DNA of 64,000 nt from Roseibium limicola. Its GTDB lineage: Bacteria; Pseudomonadota; Alphaproteobacteria; Rhizobiales; Stappiaceae. Positions 45,953 to 54,425 of this stretch are shown here, piece by piece; position 1 is the stretch's first letter, and each line of letters opens with the position of its first letter. A model generated the notes under the pieces. The model did no database searches and was not told the origin of the DNA. It worked only from the letters and a program-made list of their open reading frames with translations. The stretch is from NCBI RefSeq assembly GCF_017313085.1, contig NZ_JAFLNF010000007.1:186001-250000 (forward strand). Reading direction: 5' to 3'. The position numbers were made by a program, and so were the translations under genes.

Positions 45953-46537
45953 CTACCAGACAAAATCACTTGCCTTGCCGAGGATCTTAGGCGGCTCTTC
46001 ACAGCTCGTGTTGCCAGCCAGTCGATCAGCCGCCTCACGCGCCAAAGCATTGGCATTGCGGTTGGCCTGCGCATCGACCCTGGCAATCTGGCAGGTCGCG
46101 CCTGGCACCAACTGGGTCACGACCAGAACCTGCCCCGGGTTTCGGCCATCCTGAGCACTGACATGCCACCGCAAAATGGTGGCAAAGGCCACACCGTCCC
46201 GCAGGCGCCATTCCAGCGTTTCGCCTATCGTATTGAAGCCTGAAAGGGTCTGGTTCACTGCAGGCTCTTTTGCAGCTCCAGGACCGAAGGAAACAAACAT
46301 ACGCAGATCGCCTTCCGCCACGCTGACAGGCGTTCCACGATACCCATCGCAGCTCCAGGATCCCCCGAAGGTGCTTTCCTCACTTGCCATCGCCAGAGAG
46401 CGGCAGGTCTCCAGGATAATCTTGGTATAAACGCTGTCGATGTCCTGGGCCTGAGCGCCAAGACCAGAGCCGAAGAACACCGGGATGAACAGCCAGGCAG
46501 CCGGAAGCTTGGGAAACGGATGTTTTGCAAAAGACAT
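45953..46537 (-). CDS. Hypothetical secreted protein
   Basis: A 194-residue protein that I do not recognise. A signal peptide (about residues 1-30, AAWLFIPVFFGSGLGAQA) is followed by a compact domain containing four cysteines (TCRSL, WSCDG, ATCQI, TSCEE), suggesting one or two disulfides in the periplasm. A dsbB-like gene is about 2 kb away but not in the same operon. Converges on the acetyltransferase gene. Confidence 0.65.
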   Translation of the reverse strand: MSFAKHPFPKLPAAWLFIPVFFGSGLGAQAQDIDSVYTKIILETCRSLAMASEESTFGGSWSCDGYRGTPVSVAEGDLRMFVSFGPGAAKEPAVNQTLSGFNTIGETLEWRLRDGVAFATILRWHVSAQDGRNPGQVLVVTQLVPGATCQIARVDAQANRNANALAREAADRLAGNTSCEEPPKILGKASDFVW

Positions 46538-46693
46538 TATGAATGGGTCCCCACCCGACTGCTTTCAGCACCTCAGATCTACGCCTGAAAGGCTGAGAAC
46601 ATTCATCGTAAAGTTGCATTGCAGCAATAAAGGCTTGCACTCGATCATTCTGACTGTAATAGACCCACGGACAGCTCAAAGGAGTCAAGCAGC

Positions 46694-47224
46694 ATGCGTA
46701 TTGATGCGGTGCCGATCGGCAAGAACCCGCCTGAAGACATCAACGTCATCATTGAAGTTTCGGTCGGCGGCGAGCCGATCAAATATGAAATGGACAAGGA
46801 CGCCGGCGCCATGTACGTCGACCGCTTCCTGTACACGCCGATGCGCTACCCCGGCAACTACGGCTTTGTGCCGCACACCCTGTGTGGTGACGGCGACCCG
46901 ATCGACGTCATCGTCGTCAACCAACGCCCGATCGTGCCGGGCGCCATCATGAGCTGCCGCCCGATTGGCGTTCTGATGATGGAAGACGAAAGCGGCCAGG
47001 ACGAAAAAATTCTCGCGGTACCGTCCAGCAAGCTCAGCAAGCGCTATGACAACGTCCACGACGTTTCCGATCTGCCGGACATCACCATCGCGCAGGTGAA
47101 GCACTTCTTCGAACACTACAAGGATCTGGAACCCGGCAAATGGGTGAAGGTCAGCGGCATCGAAGGCGTGGAAACCGCAAAGCGGCTTATTCTTGAATCC
47201 ATCGAACGCGCAAAAACGGCCTAA
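46694..47224 (+). CDS. ppa: Inorganic pyrophosphatase
   Basis: A 176-residue family I soluble pyrophosphatase that removes pyrophosphate released by biosynthesis. Active-site segments are [11 protein letters not shown] and [10 protein letters not shown] with metal-binding aspartates, and the conserved lysine-containing region [15 protein letters not shown] 46694 follows GGAG. Confidence 0.96.
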   Translation: MRIDAVPIGKNPPEDINVIIEVSVGGEPIKYEMDKDAGAMYVDRFLYTPMRYPGNYGFVPHTLCGDGDPIDVIVVNQRPIVPGAIMSCRPIGVLMMEDESGQDEKILAVPSSKLSKRYDNVHDVSDLPDITIAQVKHFFEHYKDLEPGKWVKVSGIEGVETAKRLILESIERAKTA

Positions 47225-47261
47225 TCGGCAAAGTTTACTGCATGTGATGTGAGATGGCCTG

Positions 47262-47303
47262 GAGGCCGCGGAGAAGCGCTTGTCAGCGTTCGACCGCGGC
47301 CTC
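47262..47303. repeat. Inverted repeat between ppa and the metallopeptidase gene
   Basis: GAGGCCGCGG (47262-47271) and CCGCGGCCTC (47294-47303) are perfect 10-bp arms around a 22-base loop. The right arm overlaps the last codons of the convergent metallopeptidase gene. No T tract follows on either strand, so termination may be Rho-assisted or the hairpin may protect 3' ends. Confidence 0.5.
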
Positions 47304-47717
47304 AATGCGTTCCATATCCTGATCCGACAGGCCGAAGTGATGGCCGATCTCATGGATCAGCACATGGGCGACGACTTCACCCAGACTTTCGTCGCCACCG
47401 GCCCAGTAGTCGACAATGGCGCGTCGAAACAGCCAGATCCGATTGGGCATCTGGCTGCTGACCAGCGAAGACACCTCTTCGGTGAAAGGGCTGCCTTCGA
47501 AAATTCCCAACAGCTCATACGGGTCCTCGATCCCCATCGCGTCCAGCAGATCATCCGGCGCGAAGTCTGCCAGCGTGACCTGTAACTGCCCACAGCGGGA
47601 CAGGAACTCATGCGGGAGCTGCGCCAGGGTTTCGCTGGCCATGGCCTCGAAGGCAGCCAGATCAGGTGCACGCCGATCAGCCCAAGCATTCGACCGTGGC
47701 GGATGGATAGAGGCCAT
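47283..47717 (-). CDS. Zincin-like metallopeptidase family protein
   Basis: A 144-residue protein of the small zincin-like metallopeptidase family. The zinc-binding site is HEIGHHFGLSDQDMERIE near the C-terminus, the position usual for the family. Substrate unknown. ATG 47717. The intergenic 47718-47808 has no gene. Confidence 0.88.
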   Translation of the reverse strand: MASIHPPRSNAWADRRAPDLAAFEAMASETLAQLPHEFLSRCGQLQVTLADFAPDDLLDAMGIEDPYELLGIFEGSPFTEEVSSLVSSQMPNRIWLFRRAIVDYWAGGDESLGEVVAHVLIHEIGHHFGLSDQDMERIEAAVER

Positions 47718-47808
47718 AAAGAGTTCCCGGTTTGCACAGAGCCCCGTCGCAACGCAGCCTGGAGCGCGACGAGACCAACAGTTTAGTGTGCGGTCAAGCC
47801 GCAGCCAC

Positions 47809-48087
47809 TTACAAGTATGTCAGAAAAAGATGGATAAGCAGACCCAGGGCGAAGATCAACCCGGCGGATCTGCCGATCCGCGTCGCCCAGATCTCCACCG
47901 GATCGGTCTTTGCCTTGTCGGCAGCCCCGAGATGATCCTGAGCCCGTTTGGCCATGCGCACGAAAGTCGAGCTGCCGATCGTCTCGCTTTCCGCCGCCAC
48001 ACGGTCGAGATCACGAAAGGCGCGCGCGCGCCGGGCGTCCGCTTCGGAGGTCCGCTCGACCCGATCGCGATTCTTGTTGTCGCTCAT
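47809..48087 (-). CDS. Small tail-anchored hypothetical protein overlapping dsbB
   Basis: A 92-residue protein with a charged N-terminal coil (DNKNRDRVERTSEADARRARAFRDLDRV) and one C-terminal membrane helix (AGLIFALGLLIHLFLTYL), a tail-anchored layout. The ATG overlaps the dsbB stop by four bases, with AAGGGCGG as ribosome site, so it is translationally coupled to dsbB. I do not recognise the family; co-expression suggests an envelope role. Confidence 0.7.
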   Translation of the reverse strand: MSDNKNRDRVERTSEADARRARAFRDLDRVAAESETIGSSTFVRMAKRAQDHLGAADKAKTDPVEIWATRIGRSAGLIFALGLLIHLFLTYL

Positions 48088-48596
48088 GACCGCCCTTTGC
48101 GTCGTACGCAGAGGGCGCCGGCAAGAAGCGCCAGAAGCGCCAGCCCGAACGAGGCAACCGCATTCCAACCAGCAAACGAAAGCCCCAACAGCCGCCAGCT
48201 TGCTTCCGTGCACGACACGATGCGCACACTCTTCAACCCGCTCAACATGTCCGCAACATTGGTCGTCGGACCGGATCCGCCACCGCAATCATTCGGCCCG
48301 GCCCAGAAGTCCCATTCCGCACCCGCCTGATATGCGCCAAGTCCCGAGCCATAGGCAAAGACAATCCCAACGAACACCAGACAGGAAAGCGCCATCATGC
48401 TCTTGCCTTGCCGCTGCATGACGAAGGCGAAGGCCATAAACGGCATCGCGACATAATAAGGGATACGCTGCTGCAGACAGAGCTTGCAGGGAACATAGCC
48501 GCCAATAAGCTGAAATCCCCACGCCGTTCCGATAACCGCCATCGCAGCGACAAACAACAACGCGATAACGTGAAGTGGCTTCAAGTTTCGTAGCAT
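48084..48596 (-). CDS. dsbB: Disulfide bond formation protein B
   Basis: A 170-residue four-helix membrane quinone oxidoreductase that reoxidises DsbA-type oxidants. The first cysteine pair is CKLC in the first periplasmic loop; the second pair lies in the loop with NDCGGGSG and VSC. ATG 48596 is used; a TTG at 48608 that overlaps the upstream gene's stop is the alternative. It forms an operon with the YqaA-type gene upstream and the small tail-anchored protein downstream. Confidence 0.88.
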   Translation of the reverse strand: MLRNLKPLHVIALLFVAAMAVIGTAWGFQLIGGYVPCKLCLQQRIPYYVAMPFMAFAFVMQRQGKSMMALSCLVFVGIVFAYGSGLGAYQAGAEWDFWAGPNDCGGGSGPTTNVADMLSGLKSVRIVSCTEASWRLLGLSFAGWNAVASFGLALLALLAGALCVRRKGRS

Positions 48597-48604
48597 TCCG
48601 ATGT

Positions 48605-49183
48605 TCAAACCAATCTCAGTGCGGCAAATCCACCGACCAGCAACACCACGAAGACGGTGAAAACAAGACCGAGGCGCTTTTCGATGAAATCACGAATGGG
48701 CGGACCAAAGAAGTAGAGCAGGGCCGCCTCGATGAAAAAGCGCAAGCCTCGCGACACAACACTGGCCACGATGAAGATCGGCAGACTGAGCCCGGCCGCC
48801 CCCGAGGCAATGGTGATCACCTTGTAGGGAAAGGGTGTGATGCCGGCGAAAAACACGAACCACCAGCCGTATTCGGTGAAAATCCCGCTGAATTCCTCAA
48901 AGTAATGCAGCTTGCCATAGAAGGCGAGGATAGGTTCTGCCACCTGCTGAAACAGGAACATGCCGATGGCATATCCAAGAACACCGCCAAGCACGGACAT
49001 CACCGTACACAGGGCCGCGTAAAACCACGCCTTATCGCGGCGCGCGATGACCATCGGCACCAGCAGCAGATCCGGCGGTAGCGGAAAGACCGAACTTTCG
49101 ATGAACGAAACGGCGCCCAGCGCATAAGGCGCGCGAGGTCCGGCGGCAAGGGACAAGGTCCAGTTATAAAGACGTCGCAACAT
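48605..49183 (-). CDS. YqaA-family membrane protein (SNARE-associated/VTT domain)
   Basis: A 192-residue membrane protein with four to five helices of the YqaA/DedA-related VTT group. The segments SFIESSVFPLPPDLLLVPM and FFAGITPFPYKVITIASG are typical; DedA relatives move phospholipid carriers such as undecaprenyl phosphate across the membrane. The stop overlaps or abuts dsbB, suggesting an operon. Confidence 0.88.
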   Translation of the reverse strand: MLRRLYNWTLSLAAGPRAPYALGAVSFIESSVFPLPPDLLLVPMVIARRDKAWFYAALCTVMSVLGGVLGYAIGMFLFQQVAEPILAFYGKLHYFEEFSGIFTEYGWWFVFFAGITPFPYKVITIASGAAGLSLPIFIVASVVSRGLRFFIEAALLYFFGPPIRDFIEKRLGLVFTVFVVLLVGGFAALRLV

Positions 49184-49389
49184 GCGGAATGCCTTAGCTT
49201 GTCAACCGCAGCTTGTCATCAGGAATCCTTGGTAAACGTCTCGATGGACTGGCGAAAACCGGCAAGGTACCCTGCAAATCCTCATGCCTGCGCCTCAAGA
49301 GCTGTGCACAGGCGTCTGTACAAGACGGCTTCAGACGCGAAGAGGATTGACGCAAGGCTTTGCCTCGGTATTATCGCGCCTGCCTTTCA

Positions 49390-49474
49390 GCCCCCCTGGC
49401 GGAATTGGTAGACGCGTCGGATTCAAAATCCGATTCTTTCGGGAGTGCCGGTTCGATTCCGGCGGGGGGCACCA
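49390..49474 (+). tRNA. tRNA-Leu (CAA anticodon)
   Basis: Acceptor stem GCCCCCC (49390-49396) pairs with GGGGGGC (49464-49470). The anticodon loop TTCAAAA gives anticodon CAA, decoding UUG. A long variable arm typical of tRNA-Leu follows, then the T arm CCGGTTCGATTCCGG and an encoded CCA. Confidence 0.97.
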
Positions 49475-49718
49475 TTTTTCCAAATTTCAAGTAGTTCCGT
49501 AGCCCTCTTGCTTTAGGGCTCTTCTGCTTGCCGTATCCCCCGAAATCCCCCTTCCCTTCGCCTTCCCGTCAAGAACCTGTGCGATGAGTGCTTGGGCAGC
49601 AGGCGGGCTTTGAGATCTGCTGGCCAACGCTTGAAAATTGAGGCCGCCTTGGCCCGGTAAAATGCAATCCGTGCGCTTTATCTGGACAGGCTTCCCTCCG
49701 CTGGATTAGGCTTTCGCC

Positions 49719-51269
49719 ATGACGTTAGAACGGGAAATAGAACTCAAGCTGGAAGTCTCCCCTGAGGCTCTGGAGCGGATGAAATGCGCTGTGCCAACCG
49801 AAGGCTTCAGCCAGAGCGAGCCGCAGATCAAGTGGCTGAAGTCGCTCTATTTTGACACGCCGGATCAGGCTTTGCGCCAGCGCAGAATTTCGCTGCGTGT
49901 GCGCGAGATTGCTCCAGATCAATTCGTCCAGACACTGAAGCTGGGCACAGGCGTGACCGGGGGGCTTTCCAGAGCCATCGAGATCGAGCGACCGGTCACG
50001 GGCCGTGGCCTCGACCTCGCCTGCATCGACGACCCGAAAGCCCTCGCGGTGCTGGTGGACGCACTGGCAGGGAAACCTCTGCTTCCAGCCTTCGAAACGG
50101 TAATCGAGCGCACCACCCGCACCATTACCGCCCACGACGAGACCTGCATCGAGGTGGCCTTTGACAGTGGCGAAATCGTCGCCGGGCAAGACCGGACCCC
50201 TCTGGCCGAGCTGGAGCTGGAATTACAGTCCGGCTCTCCCGAAGCGCTGTTTTCCGCTGCCGAGTGGATCGCCGGATCCATTCCCTTCCGGTTTTCGCCT
50301 TACAACAAGTCTGAACGTGGCTTTCGCTTCGTCACCGGCGCACCCGCGGAGAGTGCCGTCAGGCGCGCCGACACCATCAAACTGAAGCCAAGCCGCAGTA
50401 CCGAGACCGCTTTTGTGGCGATCCTGTCGAGTTGCCTGACCCAGGTGTCCGACAACCGGCTGGCAGTTCTCCAAGAAAACGGCACTGAAGCGCCGCACCA
50501 ACTGCGCGTTGGCCTGCGCCGCCTGCGATCCGCCTTCCGGCTTTTCCGTCCGCTGCTGGTTGACGACCCCTGGGCGGCAGGACTGGCTGACGAAGCCCGA
50601 GAACTGGCTGCCTCTGTCGAGACAGTGCGAAATCTCGACGTCCTGCAGCTCGATATCGTCGCGCCCGTCGAAAAGGCCCTGCCCGGATCGCTGAACTGCG
50701 CTGCCCTCCTCACCACTTTGGCTGCTCAGCGCGATGAAGCGCATCAACTGCTGGTGGACAGGCTGCACCAATCCCACTGGAACCGGTTTCTGCTGGCTCT
50801 GACGGCATATCTATCCCTGCGGGGATGGCGAGAAACCGCCTCTTCATCAATTCAAGAGCGGTGGAACCAACCGCTGGAAACCTTCGCCAATGAGGCTTTG
50901 GCAAAACAGTGGAAGAAGGTGATCGCCTACGGTGATCGATTGGATGACCTCGACATTCCCGAGCGCCACGAAATGCGCAAGGCGCTGAAGAAGCTACGGT
51001 ATGGCCTGGAATTCTTCGGATCGCTCTATCCGCAGCCGAAACTGAAACCCTATCTGAGACAGCTGAGAAAACTGCAGAACGTCTTCGGTTATCTGAATGA
51101 CGTGGCAATGGCAGAGCGCCTTCTGGACCATGTGCCGGACCTGGAGCCCGAAAGCGCCTTCGCCGCCGGATACTGCCTGGCCCATCACAAGGCACGCTCA
51201 GACCGCAAATGGCAGCGCGCCCAGGAGCTCTGGCAAAATCTTGAAGCCACGAAGCCCGTGTGGAAGTAG
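49719..51269 (+). CDS. CYTH and CHAD domain protein (inorganic triphosphatase-like)
   Basis: A 516-residue protein with an N-terminal CYTH domain (ExExK signature EREIELKLEV near residue 4) and a C-terminal CHAD domain rich in conserved histidines (APHQLRVGLRRLRSAFRLF and ERHEMRKALKKLRYGLEFF). CYTH domains hydrolyse triphosphate compounds; CHAD domains bind polyphosphate. The architecture resembles E. coli YgiF. It precedes the phosphonate locus, but no shared regulation is visible. Confidence 0.9.
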   Translation: MTLEREIELKLEVSPEALERMKCAVPTEGFSQSEPQIKWLKSLYFDTPDQALRQRRISLRVREIAPDQFVQTLKLGTGVTGGLSRAIEIERPVTGRGLDLACIDDPKALAVLVDALAGKPLLPAFETVIERTTRTITAHDETCIEVAFDSGEIVAGQDRTPLAELELELQSGSPEALFSAAEWIAGSIPFRFSPYNKSERGFRFVTGAPAESAVRRADTIKLKPSRSTETAFVAILSSCLTQVSDNRLAVLQENGTEAPHQLRVGLRRLRSAFRLFRPLLVDDPWAAGLADEARELAASVETVRNLDVLQLDIVAPVEKALPGSLNCAALLTTLAAQRDEAHQLLVDRLHQSHWNRFLLALTAYLSLRGWRETASSSIQERWNQPLETFANEALAKQWKKVIAYGDRLDDLDIPERHEMRKALKKLRYGLEFFGSLYPQPKLKPYLRQLRKLQNVFGYLNDVAMAERLLDHVPDLEPESAFAAGYCLAHHKARSDRKWQRAQELWQNLEATKPVWK

Positions 51270-51289
51270 CACTCCCTGCGTGACCGACG

Positions 51290-52030
51290 TCAGCCGTCGT
51301 TCTCGATCACCAGCTGAATTCGGTCGGCGGCCATGCGAGAGCGGGTGTATTGCACTGGCTGGCCATCCGGCCCCACATTGACGCTCTCCACCACAAGTAC
51401 CGGCTGGCCTTCGCCAAGGCCGAGCTGTATCGCATCCGAGGGCTCGATCAGCTCGGCCGTCACCTTTGTACTCTTGCGGGTGTAGTCGGTCACACCGGCC
51501 TGTTTCATGCACTCAGTGAAGGAATTACTGGCGTCATAGATCTCCGGAAGGTTGCCAAACCGCGCCTTTTCCAGCCAGCTCGTCGACACCAGAACCGGAA
51601 ATCCATCGACCACCCGCAACGTGCCGATCCGCCACAGCGGCGTCCCGATGTTGACGCCCAGCTGGGTCGCGATCAACGCATCAGCCTCTTCCTCCGCAGC
51701 AGCGGTCATCTTCCCCGTGGGGGTCTTGTCCTGCGCCGAGACGATTTCAGAAAATCGCGTGCGCCGACTGATCGGATACGCCAAAGGCGTGGAGGCAACA
51801 TACGTCCCCCGCCCCTGGTCGGCGCGCAAAATTCCGTCGTTGGTCAATGCCGCGATGGCGCGCCGAACCGTATGACGGTTGACGTCGAAACGAGCGGCAA
51901 TTTCGGCCTCCGTCGGCACCCGTGCATCCTTGGCATAGGTGCCCGAGGCGATTTCTGCCTTCAGCCACTCGGCGATTTGCCGCCAGAGGGAGATGCCCGC
52001 TCCGCGATCGATTTTAACCTGCTGCGTCAT
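51290..52030 (-). CDS. phnF: Phosphonate utilisation regulator PhnF (GntR/HutC family)
   Basis: A 246-residue transcription factor with an N-terminal winged helix (VPTEAEIAARFDVNRHTVRRAIAAL) and a C-terminal UTRA effector domain. It is divergent from phnG, and the 114-bp gap contains a HutC-type GTCTATAC box, so it probably represses or activates the phn operon in response to a phosphonate or phosphate ester. ATG 52030. Confidence 0.92.
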   Translation of the reverse strand: MTQQVKIDRGAGISLWRQIAEWLKAEIASGTYAKDARVPTEAEIAARFDVNRHTVRRAIAALTNDGILRADQGRGTYVASTPLAYPISRRTRFSEIVSAQDKTPTGKMTAAAEEEADALIATQLGVNIGTPLWRIGTLRVVDGFPVLVSTSWLEKARFGNLPEIYDASNSFTECMKQAGVTDYTRKSTKVTAELIEPSDAIQLGLGEGQPVLVVESVNVGPDGQPVQYTRSRMAADRIQLVIENDG

Positions 52031-52076
52031 GCCCTTGTCATCAAACCTCGGTAGCAGAGTGTCAACACAGTTATTC

Positions 52077-52092
52077 GTCTATACAAATAGAC
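52077..52092. promoter_or_regulatory. PhnF/HutC-type operator between phnF and phnG
   Basis: GTCTATAC (52077-52084) fits the HutC-subfamily consensus GTMTAKAC exactly, and the wider GTCTA-N6-TAGAC is a perfect inverted repeat. It lies centrally in the divergent phnF/phnG region, the expected operator position. Confidence 0.65.
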
Positions 52093-52144
52093 AATTACCT
52101 GATTTGATCAAGCTCGAACTGACCTGCCCAGCGGAAGCGACACC

Positions 52145-52648
52145 ATGGATCCCCACTCAGAATCAGCCAAGATGGCATCCGGCCCCAAGCCGACACCACC
52201 TTCCACGCCGAAGACCGCAAGACAACAGGCCATGGCGCTGCTTGCCAGTGCGGACCCGGCCCAGCTGACCGAGATGGTCGACGCTTTGCCGGTCTCCACC
52301 GCACACGAGATTGTTCGTCCAGCTGAGACGGGTCTGGTGATGGCGCGCGGTCGCATGGGTGGCACCGGCAGCCCGTTTAATCTGGGAGAAGTCACCGTCA
52401 CCCGTTGCGTTGTCCGTCTGTCATCAGGAGAGGTCGGCAGCGCCTACACCCTTGGCCGCAACAAGCAGCACACTCGAAACGCCGCACTCTGTGACGCGCT
52501 CTGGCAGCATCCGGCCCACACGGTCGTGATTGACAGCATGATCATCACGCCTCTGGCCGAGATGCGTGATGCCGCCCGCCATCTGGTAAAGGCAGAAACC
52601 GCAGCCACTAAGGTCGACTTCTTCACCATGGTTCGAGGAGACGACTGA
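52145..52648 (+). CDS. phnG: C-P lyase core subunit PhnG
   Basis: A 167-residue subunit of the PhnGHIJ C-P lyase core, which couples phosphonate to ATP ribose and cleaves the carbon-phosphorus bond. Conserved segments are GLVMARGRMGGTGSPFNLGEVTVTRC and GYTLGRN-like AYTLGRNKQHTRNAAL. Its TGA stop overlaps the phnH ATG. Confidence 0.93.
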   Translation: MDPHSESAKMASGPKPTPPSTPKTARQQAMALLASADPAQLTEMVDALPVSTAHEIVRPAETGLVMARGRMGGTGSPFNLGEVTVTRCVVRLSSGEVGSAYTLGRNKQHTRNAALCDALWQHPAHTVVIDSMIITPLAEMRDAARHLVKAETAATKVDFFTMVRGDD

Positions 52649-53283
52649 TGGTCGCACCACACGCCGCCACACCGTCGCTCACAGCCGCTCTCGCGCCCGG
52701 TTTTGCCGATCCGGTCCATGATGCCCAGCGCTGTTTTCGCGCCTTGATGCAGACGATGGCGCGTCCCGGCACGATTCAAGCTTATGCCAACGAGACAATC
52801 GCCCCGCCGACACCCCTGTCGCGGACGCTTGCCGCCTTGGCGCTCACTCTGATCGACTACGACACTCCCATTTGGCTCGACCCAGCCCTGGCACAAAATC
52901 CGGCGGTTGCAGGATACCTGAAGTTCCACACCGGCGCCCCTTTGGCCGAAACGCCTGGCGACGCTGCCTTCGCTCTGATCGGCGACCCGGCAGCGCTGAT
53001 GCCCTTGAGCAATTTCAATCAGGGCACGCTGGAATATCCGGACCGCTCCACCACTTTGCTCATGCACATGCAGACACTGGACGCCGCAGCGCAAGTCACC
53101 CTGGAAGGCCCGGGCATCAAGACTTCGCAACCCTTCGGCGCAGCACCGCTGCAGCCCATGTTCTGGGACCAGCTCACTGCCAACAACGCCCAGTTCCCCC
53201 GAGGGGTCGATGTGATCTTCGCCGGAGCGACAGGCTTTGCGACTGTTCCCCGCTCCACCCGCATCACGAAAACGGAGGCCTGA
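52648..53283 (+). CDS. phnH: C-P lyase core subunit PhnH
   Basis: A 211-residue dimeric core subunit. The N-terminal FADPVHDAQRCFRALMQTMARPGTI and C-terminal FPRGVDVIFAGATGFATVPRSTRI are characteristic. Overlaps phnG by one base and is followed closely by phnI. It has no active site of its own and stabilises PhnI/PhnJ. Confidence 0.93.
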   Translation: MVAPHAATPSLTAALAPGFADPVHDAQRCFRALMQTMARPGTIQAYANETIAPPTPLSRTLAALALTLIDYDTPIWLDPALAQNPAVAGYLKFHTGAPLAETPGDAAFALIGDPAALMPLSNFNQGTLEYPDRSTTLLMHMQTLDAAAQVTLEGPGIKTSQPFGAAPLQPMFWDQLTANNAQFPRGVDVIFAGATGFATVPRSTRITKTEA

Positions 53284-53288
53284 GCCAA

Positions 53289-54425
53289 ATGTATGTAGCT
53301 GTCAAAGGCGGCGAAAAGGCCATCCGCAACGCCCACAAACTACTGGCCAAGCAGCGGCGCGGACGAACCGACGTGCCGGCCCTCACCATCGACCAGATTG
53401 CCGAACAATTGGCGATCTCCGTGGCCCGTGTCATGGGCGAAGGCTCGCTCTATGACGAAGCGCTGGCCGCGCTTGCCATCAAGCAGTCCCGTGGCGATCT
53501 GATCGAGGCCGCGTTCCTCATCCGGGCCTATCGCACGACCTTGCCGCGCTTCGGTTACTCCGAGCCCCTGGACACGGCCAACATGCTTGTCGAACGGCGC
53601 ATTTCCGCCACTTACAAGGATTTGCCCGGCGGCCAGCTGCTGGGCCCGACCTTCGACTATACCCACCGGCTGCTGGATTTCACCCTGGCAGCAGAAGGCG
53701 AAGCCCCGCTGGACGCCGTCGAGACCGCAGCCATCGACGAAGGCCCCATGCCCCGCGTTACGGACCTGCTGTCAGACGAAGGCCTGATGGAAACCGATCC
53801 GCTTCCGCAAGAGGATGATGTTGTCGGCGATCTGACCCGCGAGCCCCTGTCCTTCCCCGCCGACAGGGACCTGCGCCTGCAGAATCTGGCCCGCGGCGAC
53901 GAAGGCTTTCTGCTGGCCTTGGCCTACTCCTCCCAGCGCGGCTATGGGCGCACTCACCCCTTCACCGGCGAAATCCGCTATGGCGCGGTGGAAGTCGAAT
54001 TCTTCGCCGAAGAGCTGGGATTTGCCGTCAGCCTGGGCGAGATCAAGCTGACCGAGTGCCAGATGGTCAACCAGTTCGACGGCTCGGCCAAGACCCCGCC
54101 GAAGTTCACCCGCGGTTACGGGCTCGTCTTCGGGCAGGTGGAACGCAAGGCCATGGCCATGTCGATGGTCGATCGGTCCCTACGCTGGGAAGAGCTTGGC
54201 GAGGAATGCACCGCTCCGGTTCAGGACGCGGAATTCGTGCTCTCCCACTCTGACAACATTCAGGCCACCGGCTTCGTCGAACACCTCAAGCTGCCGCATT
54301 ACGTTGACTTCCAGGCCGAGCTCGACCTGGTCCGCCGCATGCGCAAGGAGTGGTTTGCAGCGCGCGAAAAACGCGATGAAGACCTCGGCCTGAGCGAGAC
54401 CAAGGAACAGGAGGCAGCAGAATGA
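53289..54425 (+). CDS. phnI: C-P lyase core subunit PhnI
   Basis: A 378-residue subunit with nucleosidase/phosphonate-transfer activity in the Phn pathway. The N-terminus MYVAVKGGEKAIRNAH is the family start, and the C-terminal half holds SDNIQATGFVEHLKLPHYVDFQ. ATG 53289 was chosen from within a longer open frame that reads back into phnH. Overlaps phnJ by four bases. Confidence 0.94.
   Translation: MYVAVKGGEKAIRNAHKLLAKQRRGRTDVPALTIDQIAEQLAISVARVMGEGSLYDEALAALAIKQSRGDLIEAAFLIRAYRTTLPRFGYSEPLDTANMLVERRISATYKDLPGGQLLGPTFDYTHRLLDFTLAAEGEAPLDAVETAAIDEGPMPRVTDLLSDEGLMETDPLPQEDDVVGDLTREPLSFPADRDLRLQNLARGDEGFLLALAYSSQRGYGRTHPFTGEIRYGAVEVEFFAEELGFAVSLGEIKLTECQMVNQFDGSAKTPPKFTRGYGLVFGQVERKAMAMSMVDRSLRWEELGEECTAPVQDAEFVLSHSDNIQATGFVEHLKLPHYVDFQAELDLVRRMRKEWFAAREKRDEDLGLSETKEQEAAE

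Noticed and set aside
52031..52076. Possible Pho box (TGTCAT/TGTCAA repeats) upstream of phnG
   Set aside because: The two TGTCA-type hexamers are about 24 bp apart rather than the expected 11, so no PhoB site is claimed.
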